A DNA stretch of 64,000 nucleotides. Origin: DATBGO01 sp963695645. Its GTDB lineage: Bacteria > Actinomycetota > Actinomycetes > Streptosporangiales > Streptosporangiaceae. The DNA is taken from the NCBI GenBank assembly GCA_963695645.1, contig CAVOHC010000017.1:434001-498000 (forward strand), in the 5' to 3' direction. The translations under genes were made by a program, and so were the position numbers. The notes under the pieces are model-generated. The model searched no databases and had not been told where the DNA came from. It saw only the letters and a list, made by a program, of their open reading frames with translations. Below, piece after piece: positions 8,793 to 16,840 of the stretch. Within the stretch, counting starts at the first letter, position 1, and every line of letters starts with the position of its first letter.

Positions 8793-9086
8793 TCAGCCGG
8801 GCGTACCTCCGGCGGCGTCCGGACCAGCGGTGCTGGCTTCCGGCCAGGGCCGGCGCAGCCGCCGGCGTTCGTGTTCGTCGTAGCCGCCCCAGATCCCGTA
8901 TTCCTGCCCGGTGGCGAGGGCATACCTCAGGCACTCCGGTTGCACCGGGCAGCGGGCGCAGATCGCCTTGGCCTTCCGGATCTCCGCCAGGGAGCTGCCT
9001 GCCGCGCTGATGGGGAAGAAAAGCTCGTGGTCGGCGTCGCGGCAGGCCGCCGATTCTCGCCAGGATTCGCGGTCGCGGCCGCGCAC
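8793..9086 (-). CDS. WhiB-family iron-sulfur regulator
   Basis: A Wbl protein with the four cluster cysteines (ESAAC, then CARC and PEC in ICARCPVQPECLRYAL) and the turn GIWGGYDEHERRRLRR that contacts sigma factor. Wbl proteins bind a 4Fe-4S cluster and act with the main sigma factor. The start is unclear: GTG 9086 gives 97 residues without a good ribosome binding site, while a CTG at 9164 (reading MSTIKSAAGVPP) follows GAGGAG and gives about 123 residues. It is divergent from the merR-DICT gene. Confidence 0.9.
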   Translation of the reverse strand: MRGRDRESWRESAACRDADHELFFPISAAGSSLAEIRKAKAICARCPVQPECLRYALATGQEYGIWGGYDEHERRRLRRPWPEASTAGPDAAGGTPG

Positions 9087-9101
9087 GGCCGCCGGTGGCG
9101 C

Positions 9102-9140
9102 GGCGTCCCCCCCGTGGCGGCTGGCCGCCGGGGGGACGCC
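9102..9140. repeat. strong hairpin at the 5' end of whiB
   Basis: Perfect 11-bp outer arms (GGCGTCCCCCC at 9102-9112, with an extra C, and GGGGGGACGCC at 9130-9140) enclose a GGCGG/CCGCC inner stem. It lies 16 bp before the GTG start of whiB, or inside the gene if the CTG start is used. It could limit translation or cause pausing. Confidence 0.7.
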
Positions 9141-9272
9141 CGCTGCGCTCTTGATCGTGCTCAGCGGCTCTCCTCGATCCTGATCGTGATGCCGGGGGCC
9201 ATGAAGGTCGGGCCCGCAGGCCGCGCGTCCCGCGGGGCGGCGCGGCCGGGGGCCTGCCCGGGCGCTACCCTC

Positions 9273-9287
9273 TAATCAAGCTGATTA
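9273..9287. promoter_or_regulatory. palindromic operator candidate before merR-DICT
   Basis: TAATCA-AGC-TGATTA is a perfect inverted repeat in an AT-rich island within GC-rich DNA. It ends 17 bp before the ATG at 9305, with GGAG at 9293-9296. Its position suits autoregulation by the MerR-type product and control of divergent whiB; this is inferred. Confidence 0.5.
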
Positions 9288-9304
9288 ATATTGGAGTCAT
9301 CATC

Positions 9305-10177
9305 ATGACTAAGTCTACGATCCCGGATGGGCAGGCTGGTACCGACCCTGCGGTGCTGTCGATCAGCGAGGTCTCCCGCCGGACCGGAATTCCCGTCGCC
9401 GGGCTGCGGAACTGGCAGCAGCGATACGGCCTGCCCAGGCCAGAGCGCTCGCCAAGCGGGCAGCGGCGCTACCGGGAATCCGACTGCGCATTGCTTGCCG
9501 AGGTTCTGCGCGGCCGTGCCCGCGGCCTGTCCCTGCCCGCGGCCATGACGCAGGCGACTGCCGCCGCCGCGACCTTCCCCGAGACGTCGGTCTTCGCCGG
9601 TCTGCGCCGCTGCCACCCGGGCCTGCGCGTTCACGTGATGCCCAAGAAGATGCTGCTGGCACTGACCCGGGCCATCGAAGACGAGTGCTGCGCCCGGGCC
9701 CAGCGGCCGATCCTCGCCGGATCCTTCCAGCACCAGCGCTTCTACCTGGCCGCCCAGTCGCGCTGGACCGACCTGGCCAGCGGTGCAGAGCACACGGTGG
9801 TCTTCGCTGATTTCGGGCGAAGCCGCCGCCGGCCCGGCCCGCTCGTGGAGATCCCGGTTCCCGGAACTTCCCCGATGCACCGCGAGTGGACCCTGATCTG
9901 CGACGCTCCCGATCATCCGGGGTGCGTCGCGGGATGGGAACACCCAGGGCAGGACCGCGCCCGCGACCCGGACCGGATCTTCGAGGTGCTGTGGTCGGTG
10001 GATCCTCGCGTAGTACGCACCGCGGCCCGCATTGCAACTGTGCTGGCCGCCGAGGCGGCCCCCGAGCTTCCCGACTTGCTCCGAGACCGGCTGAGCGAGC
10101 AGGCCAGTGCCAGCTCCGCAGATCTGCGCCGCGCCAGCGGCCTGATCGAACGAACTCTCGACTACCTAGCCCGATGA
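9305..10177 (+). CDS. MerR-family regulator with DICT sensor domain
   Basis: 290 residues. The N-terminus has a MerR winged helix (LSISEVSRRTGIPVAGLRNW, then QQRYGLPRPERSPSGQRRY). The C-terminal part (PKKMLLALTRAIEDECCARA, then GSFQHQRFYLAAQSRW, HTVVFADF) matches the DICT domain found in two-component and diguanylate-cyclase proteins. DICT is thought to be a sensory module, often linked to light or redox. It lies divergent to whiB with a palindrome in the shared region. The effector is unknown. Confidence 0.85.
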   Translation: MTKSTIPDGQAGTDPAVLSISEVSRRTGIPVAGLRNWQQRYGLPRPERSPSGQRRYRESDCALLAEVLRGRARGLSLPAAMTQATAAAATFPETSVFAGLRRCHPGLRVHVMPKKMLLALTRAIEDECCARAQRPILAGSFQHQRFYLAAQSRWTDLASGAEHTVVFADFGRSRRRPGPLVEIPVPGTSPMHREWTLICDAPDHPGCVAGWEHPGQDRARDPDRIFEVLWSVDPRVVRTAARIATVLAAEAAPELPDLLRDRLSEQASASSADLRRASGLIERTLDYLAR

Positions 10178-10364
10178 AATCACGAGCCCGCCGGCAACGA
10201 GGTACCGACCAGCGCGTCAACCGGGAGTGGCGTCCATATTGTCCCGCGCTCCGGCGCGGGCACGCCGCGACGCGCCGCCGGACTTCCGGCTTCCGGCGAC
10301 CTGATCGGCGCAAGAACCAGCGCCCGCGGCCGGCGCCCAGACCCCCGGGCTTTCGCCGGGCCTG

Positions 10365-12107
10365 TCAGCGGTAGCTGCCGGGAGTGAGGACGCCCGCATA
10401 GTGAAGGAAGTGGGCGCGGGTGTAGCTGCGGTTGCCGGTGATGCTGGGGTCCGGGGCGGACCCGAGGGCCAGGTCGGTACCGAGGAAGGGCCGGAAGCGG
10501 GGGAAGGCATTGAGGTAGCTCGCGGGGTCGGCGCGCAGCAAGCCGATCAGGGTCTCAGTGACGATCCGGCCGCCGACCGGGCCGAGGTTGAGGCCGTCGG
10601 CGGCCATCTTGGCTTCGGCCAGGATGTAGTACCACAGCGGGGTGCTGGCAGCGAACGGCTGGTAGACGCTGGCGATGTCGGCGAGGTCCGCGGTTGCGAG
10701 CGGGGTGGCGCCCATCGCACGTGCGATGACCTGGCCTGCGGGCAGGCTCCAGGTGAGCTGGCGGAGCAGATTGCGCTGAGGCAGCACAGTAGGTGCGGTC
10801 TGGGTGTGCGGGGCAATGGCAGGCACCGGAAGGGTGAACATGACCGACGAGATGGTGGTGTCGATTTTCTTGTTGTTCTTGACCTGGCCGTCGCCGAGGT
10901 CGAAGAAGGTCTGCCAGCCGACGTAGCGGCGGGGGGCCGGGTAGCCACCGAGCAGGTCGTCGCGGTCGTCGCCGACGGGCGCATTGAAGCTGGGCAGCGT
11001 GGCGTCGAAGACCAGCCCGAAGAACGGGTCGGCGGTCGGGCTGGCGGAATCGCCGGTGCCTGAGGTGAAATTGGCCCGGTAGGACGGGCGGACCATGGAG
11101 TGGCCGAACCGGTACGCGGCGGCACCGAACTCGATCGGCAGGAACGCGTCCCCGGCGGGCGGCCGGTAGAACCGGTTCCCGCGGGCGAGCACGTCGCTGA
11201 CGACGGCCTGGCCCGCGATCTGCGGCAGGTGCTCGTTGACCAGCAGCCACTGGTAGTGCCACAGGGTGATCTGGCGAGCGATCAGGAACCGCAGGTACGG
11301 GCTGGACAGGTCGGCGCCGCGGGCGGCGGGGAAATGCCGCAGGCTGAAGCTGCCCAGCTCGTCGATGACCCGGTTGTAGAACAAGATGTGGCCGCAGTGC
11401 AGCCCGGCGATCATCACGTTCTCGTCATTGCGCGGGTCGCCGAGCAGCGCGGTCCAGGTGCCGTCGCCGTTGGGGACGCGGGGGACGTCCTCGTGCACGC
11501 CGCCGGTGCCGATCTTCAGCTTGGGACCGGCGGTCCCGTCCGGGTTGGCCACGTACAGGTCCGGGCGCATTCCCGGGCCGCCGCCGAACACCGAGTCAAG
11601 GTCCAGCGCGGGGGTGCGGGTGTTCGGGGAGACCAGCGGGTCCTGCGCCACGCCCAGCCGGGAGGTCTGGTCGAAGGTGATGTCATGGTCGGTGAACTGG
11701 CCGACGAACGTGGACCCGGCGGTCATCGTCGGGTTGTCCGGGTTGGTGCCGTAGGGATGGGCGGCGGTCGGGTTGCCGTTCACCGTCGGGTCAACGATCA
11801 GGTTCTTCGGGCCTGCCGCCAGGTCGTCGCCGGCGTCCATAATCCCGCCCGGGGCGCCGACCTCCATCAGCGCGGCCCGCACCGTGTCGTTCGGCTCAGC
11901 GAACGGCGGCAGGCCAGGGAAGATCCGCCCGAACAGATGGCTGTCGGCCGGCGCGCCCGGCCGGTGCCGCTGGTACGGCCCGGCGGTGGCCGCCGAGGCA
12001 CCTGTCACTCCCCCGGCCGAAGCCACTGCCAGCCCGGCGCCGGCCGCGCCGGCCCCGGTCAGCAGCCGCCGCCGGGAAACCTCGTGCTGCTTCTTGTCAT
12101 CAGTCAT
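10365..12107 (-). CDS. TAT-exported animal-type heme peroxidase-like protein
   Basis: 580 residues. The N-terminus has a twin-arginine signal (SRRRLLTGAGAAGAGLAVA). The body is the animal heme peroxidase fold: distal motif FVGQFTDHDITF with His141 and Asp140, then GDPRNDEN with distal Arg226 and Glu229. The proximal motif, normally HNR, reads FYNRVID here, so Tyr244 stands where the heme-ligating His is expected. Substrate and activity are therefore uncertain. It is a single gene, convergent with merR-DICT. Confidence 0.88.
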   Translation of the reverse strand: MTDDKKQHEVSRRRLLTGAGAAGAGLAVASAGGVTGASAATAGPYQRHRPGAPADSHLFGRIFPGLPPFAEPNDTVRAALMEVGAPGGIMDAGDDLAAGPKNLIVDPTVNGNPTAAHPYGTNPDNPTMTAGSTFVGQFTDHDITFDQTSRLGVAQDPLVSPNTRTPALDLDSVFGGGPGMRPDLYVANPDGTAGPKLKIGTGGVHEDVPRVPNGDGTWTALLGDPRNDENVMIAGLHCGHILFYNRVIDELGSFSLRHFPAARGADLSSPYLRFLIARQITLWHYQWLLVNEHLPQIAGQAVVSDVLARGNRFYRPPAGDAFLPIEFGAAAYRFGHSMVRPSYRANFTSGTGDSASPTADPFFGLVFDATLPSFNAPVGDDRDDLLGGYPAPRRYVGWQTFFDLGDGQVKNNKKIDTTISSVMFTLPVPAIAPHTQTAPTVLPQRNLLRQLTWSLPAGQVIARAMGATPLATADLADIASVYQPFAASTPLWYYILAEAKMAADGLNLGPVGGRIVTETLIGLLRADPASYLNAFPRFRPFLGTDLALGSAPDPSITGNRSYTRAHFLHYAGVLTPGSYR

Positions 12108-12335
12108 GTCAGCCCTGCTCCTCCGCTCGGCCTGGTCGGCAAGTGCGCAGCCGCCGGTCGCCAGCCCCGCGGTAATAAGGAGCGCCCGTGAACTTCACAG
12201 ATACCGACAGTCGCCGCACGCCGGAGTGACCCGGCACGTGACAGCTCCAGTGCAACCCGCCGCGCCCGCGTCGTGGATCGGGAAAAGCTACCCAGTTTCC
12301 GCGCGCGGTTCCCCAGTTTCTGCCGCCGCGACGAG

Positions 12336-13478
12336 TTACCCGGGCGCACCATCCTGGCAAACGGCCCGAACGAAGCTTTCGACGTCCTGCTCGGTGGTGT
12401 CGAAACTCATCATCAAGCGCACCAGGCCGGTTCTCTGGCCGCTGGCCTGGAGCGGGAACCGCGCGCGCAGCCGGTCCACCACCGCAGGCGACATGGCGGC
12501 GAAAACCGCGTTGGTGTCAACCTCGTGCAGGATCTCGACTCCGGGGGCCGACCGCAGTCCGGCTTCCATCCGGCGCGCCATCTTGTTGCCGTGAGAGCCA
12601 ATCCGCTGCCAGAGGTCATCGCCGAGCAGCGCCTCGAACTGGGCAGAGATGAACCGCATTTTCGAGGCGAGCTGGGTGGTCGACTTTCGCGCGAACTCCG
12701 CACCCGGCACCGCCGGCGGGTTCAGGATCACGACTGCCTCACCCAGCATCAGCCCGACCTTCGTACCTCCGAGCGAGACCACGTCGACGCCCACATCGGT
12801 CGTGATGGCCCGGAGCGGAAGGTTGAGCGCGACGGCTGCGTTGCACAGCCTCGCACCGTCCATATGCACCAGCAGGCCGTGCTCGTGCGCAGCAGCGCAC
12901 AGCTGCGCCAGTTCGTCCACGGAGTAGACAACGCCCCACTCAGTAGGCTGCGTCAGGGACACGACTTCTGGCTGTGCCCAGTGAACCTCGCCCGCCGCCT
13001 CGGCGAAGGCAGCGACTTGCTCGGGCCGGAGCTTCCCGGCGGGCGCGGGAACGGCGGCCAGCTTCAGCCCCGCTAGCTGCTCTGGCGCGCCACCCTCGTC
13101 GGTGTTGACATGGGCATCCGCTGAGCAGAGCACGGCACCCCAGCGGCCGGTCATCGCCCGCAGCGCGACGACGTTGGCGCCCGTTCCGGTCAGGACCGGG
13201 TACCCGAGCGCCGTGGTGCCGAAATGGCGGCGGAATATCTCCTGGAGGCGCTGCGTGACTTCGTCGTCGCCATAGCTCGGCTGATGACCCGCGTTCGCGC
13301 GGACGATCGCAGCCAGCACCTCCGGGTGGATGCCGGAGCAGTTGTCGCTTGCGAAACCGCGCGTCCAGGGGGCCACGCCGATCCGCTCACCGCGATCCAT
13401 CGTCCCGAGCCCCTTCGCTGCGCCCGCTGCCCACCACCCGGGCTGTCCACTCGCCGCGGCCGTCATCTGCTCGGTCAC
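12336..13478 (-). CDS. ltaE: low-specificity L-threonine aldolase
   Basis: 380 residues of the fold-type I PLP beta-eliminating lyase/threonine aldolase family, which splits threonine to glycine and acetaldehyde. Visible marks are FASDNCSGIHPEVL, GHQPSYGDDEVTQRL, VLTGTGANVVALRAM, HVNTDEGGAPEQL, HMDGARLCNAAVAL, and the PLP lysine in SLGGTKVGLMLGEAVV. GTG 13478 gives an N-terminal extension; ATG 13400 (MDRGERIG) with AAGGGG 9 bases upstream is a good alternative. It is cytosolic, with no operon partner evident. Confidence 0.92.
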   Translation of the reverse strand: MTEQMTAAASGQPGWWAAGAAKGLGTMDRGERIGVAPWTRGFASDNCSGIHPEVLAAIVRANAGHQPSYGDDEVTQRLQEIFRRHFGTTALGYPVLTGTGANVVALRAMTGRWGAVLCSADAHVNTDEGGAPEQLAGLKLAAVPAPAGKLRPEQVAAFAEAAGEVHWAQPEVVSLTQPTEWGVVYSVDELAQLCAAAHEHGLLVHMDGARLCNAAVALNLPLRAITTDVGVDVVSLGGTKVGLMLGEAVVILNPPAVPGAEFARKSTTQLASKMRFISAQFEALLGDDLWQRIGSHGNKMARRMEAGLRSAPGVEILHEVDTNAVFAAMSPAVVDRLRARFPLQASGQRTGLVRLMMSFDTTEQDVESFVRAVCQDGAPG

Positions 13479-13584
13479 GGTATCAGTGACCTTGCCGAAC
13501 GTCTCCCGGGCGGATCAGGCCACTACGTCAGCGACCACTTCGGCGATCTTGCCGAGACTGACCCGTGGCCAGGCGCCATCGTTG

Positions 13585-14187
13585 CTACTCGGGGCCCGCG
13601 CCCGGCTGCCGTGACAGGCTCGCTATCAGGGCGCCAACCTGATCCTCCAGCGGTGCAGCGGACGTGAGCCGATTGTCGATGGCCGCGTGCGGGGCAGCGG
13701 GCCTGGCATCGAGCCGCATGCTGGCAGCGAACCCGGCGAAGTCCGCCAGCTTGGCCGAATCCCGCTCGGACCCGCGAGCGGCAAGGCGATGGCGGAGGGT
13801 GGCCGCATCGGACCGGACCCAGACAAGATGCACCGTTCCGCCGCCAAGGTCGGCGACCCATGACTGCCACCGCCGCGCGTCGTGGATCTGCTGGGTGAAG
13901 GGAGCCGACAGCACGACGGGGCAGCCATGGGAGCGGATCTCGCGAGCGGTGGCCGTGATCCCGGCGTACTCGTGGACCTTGATGTGCCGGTCATACCACG
14001 GGCCTTCGCGCTCCCCCACCGGGCGCGTGGCGGCCGTGAGCATTGCTGTCACGAACGATCCGTACATCGTGTCTTTGTCAAGGAGCGCCGGCCGCGGCAC
14101 GAGATGGGAGAGCACGATGCTCGCTACGGTGCTCTTACCAGTTCCGGGCGGGCCAGCCACCACCCATGCAGGCGCGGGGACGGTCAT
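13585..14187 (-). CDS. P-loop kinase-like ATPase (AAA_33 type)
   Basis: 200 residues with Walker A GPPGTGKST at residue 12, LLDKDTMYGSF as the acceptor-side segment, CPVVLSAPF as the Walker B strand, and a lid with R-x-R residues (LRHRLAARGSERD). This matches small gluconate-kinase-like or zeta-toxin-like kinases; the substrate is unknown. A TATACT hexamer ends 7 bases before the ATG, so the mRNA may be leaderless. It follows the DMT transporter gene by 31 bp on the same strand. Confidence 0.82.
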   Translation of the reverse strand: MTVPAPAWVVAGPPGTGKSTVASIVLSHLVPRPALLDKDTMYGSFVTAMLTAATRPVGEREGPWYDRHIKVHEYAGITATAREIRSHGCPVVLSAPFTQQIHDARRWQSWVADLGGGTVHLVWVRSDAATLRHRLAARGSERDSAKLADFAGFAASMRLDARPAAPHAAIDNRLTSAAPLEDQVGALIASLSRQPGAGPE

Positions 14188-14218
14188 GCGCAGCCAGTAT
14201 ATGACGCAGTGAAGCTGC

Positions 14219-15097
14219 TCATATCCGGGGCGTTGCCAGCGATCTGGACGGGGTGAGATCCTGCGGCGCGGTTCGCGACAGGATGACGACCCCGACGGTC
14301 ATCACGGCAAAAGCCAGCACCGCGATAGCGATCTTCGCCGGGCTGTCGGTGAAGCGCTCGTCGAACAGCCAGATGCTCAAGGCGATGCTGGCGAACGGGT
14401 TGATGATGACCAGCAGCGGCTGGGACACGCTCAACGGCCCGACGTGCAAAGCGGCCTGCTCGAGCAGCGTGCCGGTGACCGCGGCGGCGGCCAGCGCATA
14501 CACCGGCCAGCTCGTGAGCATGCCGCCAATACCGGACGTGGCAAGGGTGTCGGTCGCCGTCTTGATGAACGTGGCCATCAGGGCCCACGCGAGCGCTGCC
14601 GCCACCGCAAAGACCGCGGCGCGGCGCACCGGTGCGCCTCGCATCCCCAGCACCGACAACAGCGCGATGGCCACGCCGAACGCGACCAGGGCGGACAGCC
14701 ATTCCGCCGTCTCGGGAGCGGGATGCCCGCCGGTAGGCTCGGCCACCGTGAGGAACACAGCCAGCGCCAGGCAGACGGCGAGCACCGCGGCCCACGCGGC
14801 GGCTGCCACCTCCTGGCGGATCCACGCCCGCCGCAGTACCAGGACGAAGACCAGCTCGGTGACGAGAACGGGCTGGACCACCGACAGCTGCCCGTAGTGC
14901 AGGGCGAGCGCCTGGAAGGCGAACCCGCCCACGGCACCGATCCAGCCGAGCAGCCACAGCGGCTGCCGGAACAGGTAGGCGACCAGCCGCCAGCCCTTGT
15001 CCCGCTTCGGGGCGCTGACGCTCGCCGCGTGCTGCGTCAGCACGTTGACCGCGTTAGAGAAGGCAGCGGCCAAGGCGAACGCCACGGTCAGTGTCAT
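14219..15097 (-). CDS. DMT-superfamily membrane transporter
   Basis: 292 residues with about nine or ten hydrophobic helices in two repeats, as in the drug/metabolite transporter superfamily. ALHYGQLSVVQPVLVTELVF closes the first half and ALHVGPLSVSQPLLVIINPF repeats it in the second, showing the internal duplication. It resembles the EamA/NIPA-like actinobacterial branch. The substrate is unknown. The start at ATG 15097 lies after GGAGCAGG. Confidence 0.85.
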   Translation of the reverse strand: MTLTVAFALAAAFSNAVNVLTQHAASVSAPKRDKGWRLVAYLFRQPLWLLGWIGAVGGFAFQALALHYGQLSVVQPVLVTELVFVLVLRRAWIRQEVAAAAWAAVLAVCLALAVFLTVAEPTGGHPAPETAEWLSALVAFGVAIALLSVLGMRGAPVRRAAVFAVAAALAWALMATFIKTATDTLATSGIGGMLTSWPVYALAAAAVTGTLLEQAALHVGPLSVSQPLLVIINPFASIALSIWLFDERFTDSPAKIAIAVLAFAVMTVGVVILSRTAPQDLTPSRSLATPRI

Positions 15098-15201
15098 GCC
15101 GAGCCCCTGCTCCCCTCCGTCATCTCGGTACCCTCGACGTGATCCCGTGGCTGGCTGCGTACGAGCCGAGCTAACTGTAGGCGAGCTCAGCGTCGGTCAT
15201 G

Positions 15202-16296
15202 TCACGTCGGCGCTACGCTGGCTTGCGGGGGTGCCGGGCGGTTCCGATATCGGATCCGGAATAGGCCGTAGGCGATCGGCCCGGCACACAGGGGTACCCA
15301 GTAAGAGGCCAGCCGGTAGGTGAGCGTCGCCAGGACGGCCTGACTGGAATTGACCTCGGCAAGCACCAGGAGCCCGGTCAGGCTCGCTTCCACCAGCCCG
15401 AGGCCGCCGGGGGTGGCAGGGATCATCCCGACGATGCCGGCGACCGCATAGGCCACCAGGATCAGCGAGGGGCGCGGGCGGCTCCCGGTGGCCCGCAACG
15501 CGGCGAGCAGGCAGAGGTAGTCGAACGCCAGGCGGCCGGCGGAGAGCAGTAGCGCCTGCCACCATTGCCTGCCCAGCACCGCCCTGATCTCATTGCGCTG
15601 GGAGAGCAGCGTTTCGTCCAGCCCCGTGAGCGGGGGGCGGTTGCGCAGGACCCGATTCCTGAGCCACTGCGCCGACCGCCCGCACCAGCGAAGCGGCGCG
15701 TCGTAGGTCAAGATGACCGCCCCGAACGCGGCGAAGGCCACGAACGCCACTGCCCCGAGAACAGCTGCGTTGACCAGCCCGCGGTTGGTGGGCGCACCCA
15801 CCAGGATGACCGGGAGGGCAAAGGCCGGGAGCGCCAGCAGGCCCCCGACGCCGAGCAGGGAGAACGCCGCCAGTCCTCCCACGGTCGAACTCGTGTCCTT
15901 CCCGCTGGTCGCCAGCATCCGGAACTGTACTGCGGCGCCCACCGCCGCGCCTCCCGGCATGATGAGGTTGATCGCATTGCTGGCCAGCTGAGAAGTGACG
16001 ACCGGGAACCACGCCTTGGTTCGCAACGCGAGCCGTTGCAGTGCGAACGTGCAGACAAAGTGCGCGACCTCGGCCGCAACCGCCAGGGCGAACCACCGGG
16101 GGTCCAGAGTCGACAGACGTGGCCAGGAGGCGAGCACCTCGGTGATCGCAGGGAACACGAGGTAGATGGAGATGCCGGCGATGAGGACCACCGCGCCGCG
16201 CTTGGCCACCTGCTTCCACGCCAGGGGATGCGCCTTCTGACGGTCGATCTTGACGACGAGGGATGGCTGACTCGGAGTGTCGGGCCCATCACTCAA
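15202..16296 (-). CDS. lysylphosphatidylglycerol synthase TM-region / flippase-like membrane protein
   Basis: 364 residues with about eight helices of the LPG_synthase_TM (UPF0104) family. SNAINLIMPGGAAVGAAVQFRML in the first half and GIVGMIPATPGGLGLVEASL then YRLASYWVPL near the end are the family hallmarks. Members act as lipid flippases or glycosyl-lipid partners; this one lacks a catalytic synthase domain. The likely start is TTG at 16296 (MSDGPDTPS) with a weak ribosome binding site. Confidence 0.88.
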   Translation of the reverse strand: MSDGPDTPSQPSLVVKIDRQKAHPLAWKQVAKRGAVVLIAGISIYLVFPAITEVLASWPRLSTLDPRWFALAVAAEVAHFVCTFALQRLALRTKAWFPVVTSQLASNAINLIMPGGAAVGAAVQFRMLATSGKDTSSTVGGLAAFSLLGVGGLLALPAFALPVILVGAPTNRGLVNAAVLGAVAFVAFAAFGAVILTYDAPLRWCGRSAQWLRNRVLRNRPPLTGLDETLLSQRNEIRAVLGRQWWQALLLSAGRLAFDYLCLLAALRATGSRPRPSLILVAYAVAGIVGMIPATPGGLGLVEASLTGLLVLAEVNSSQAVLATLTYRLASYWVPLCAGPIAYGLFRIRYRNRPAPPQASVAPT

Positions 16297-16488
16297 GGTG
16301 AGAGCCTGGTGCCTCGGCCGACCGCGAGCCGGCAGGTGAAGCTCATGACGTCCTCCTTACCAGCCCCGCCTAAAGCCGGATAACCAGGGGTACAGATAAT
16401 CGGGCGGTAACTGAGCATTCTTCGCCCGCCTCGACGCCGCGGTCGACCTGCGTGACCCCCTCGGCTGACGTGCGGCTGTCAGCGGCGC

Positions 16489-16737
16489 TCACGGGGTCAC
16501 CGCCGCATCGATGACGTCAAGCAGCGACTCCAGGTGACCCTGGGCCTGGCCGACCAGGTACATGGCACGGGGCAGGTCGGTGCCCGCGGTGCGCCCGTCC
16601 AGCTCGGTCAGGAACTGGCGGGCCCGCTCGACATCCAGCCGAGCCAGCGGCCGCAGCCGGGGCCGGACCGGGCTGGCGGGCGGGTCGCCGGGCTGAGCGG
16701 CTCGGAGCCGCCGGGGGTGCGGGATCGTCTCGCGCAT
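16489..16737 (-). CDS. small helical hypothetical protein
   Basis: 82 residues. After a basic, Pro-rich start, the C-terminal half (LDVERARQFLTELDGR, then YLVGQAQGHLESLLDVIDAA) looks like two amphipathic helices. AAGGAGG lies 8 bases before ATG 16737, which supports a real gene. The family is not recognised. Confidence 0.65.
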   Translation of the reverse strand: MRETIPHPRRLRAAQPGDPPASPVRPRLRPLARLDVERARQFLTELDGRTAGTDLPRAMYLVGQAQGHLESLLDVIDAAVTP

Positions 16738-16840
16738 GTGCTCGGCCTCCTTGCAGGCTCAGGGCGTAGGCCCGCCGCGATCCCTGACCGGCCGCGGCAT
16801 TGTGTGCCGCGGCCGGGAACGCATGGGTACGCCGAAGTTC

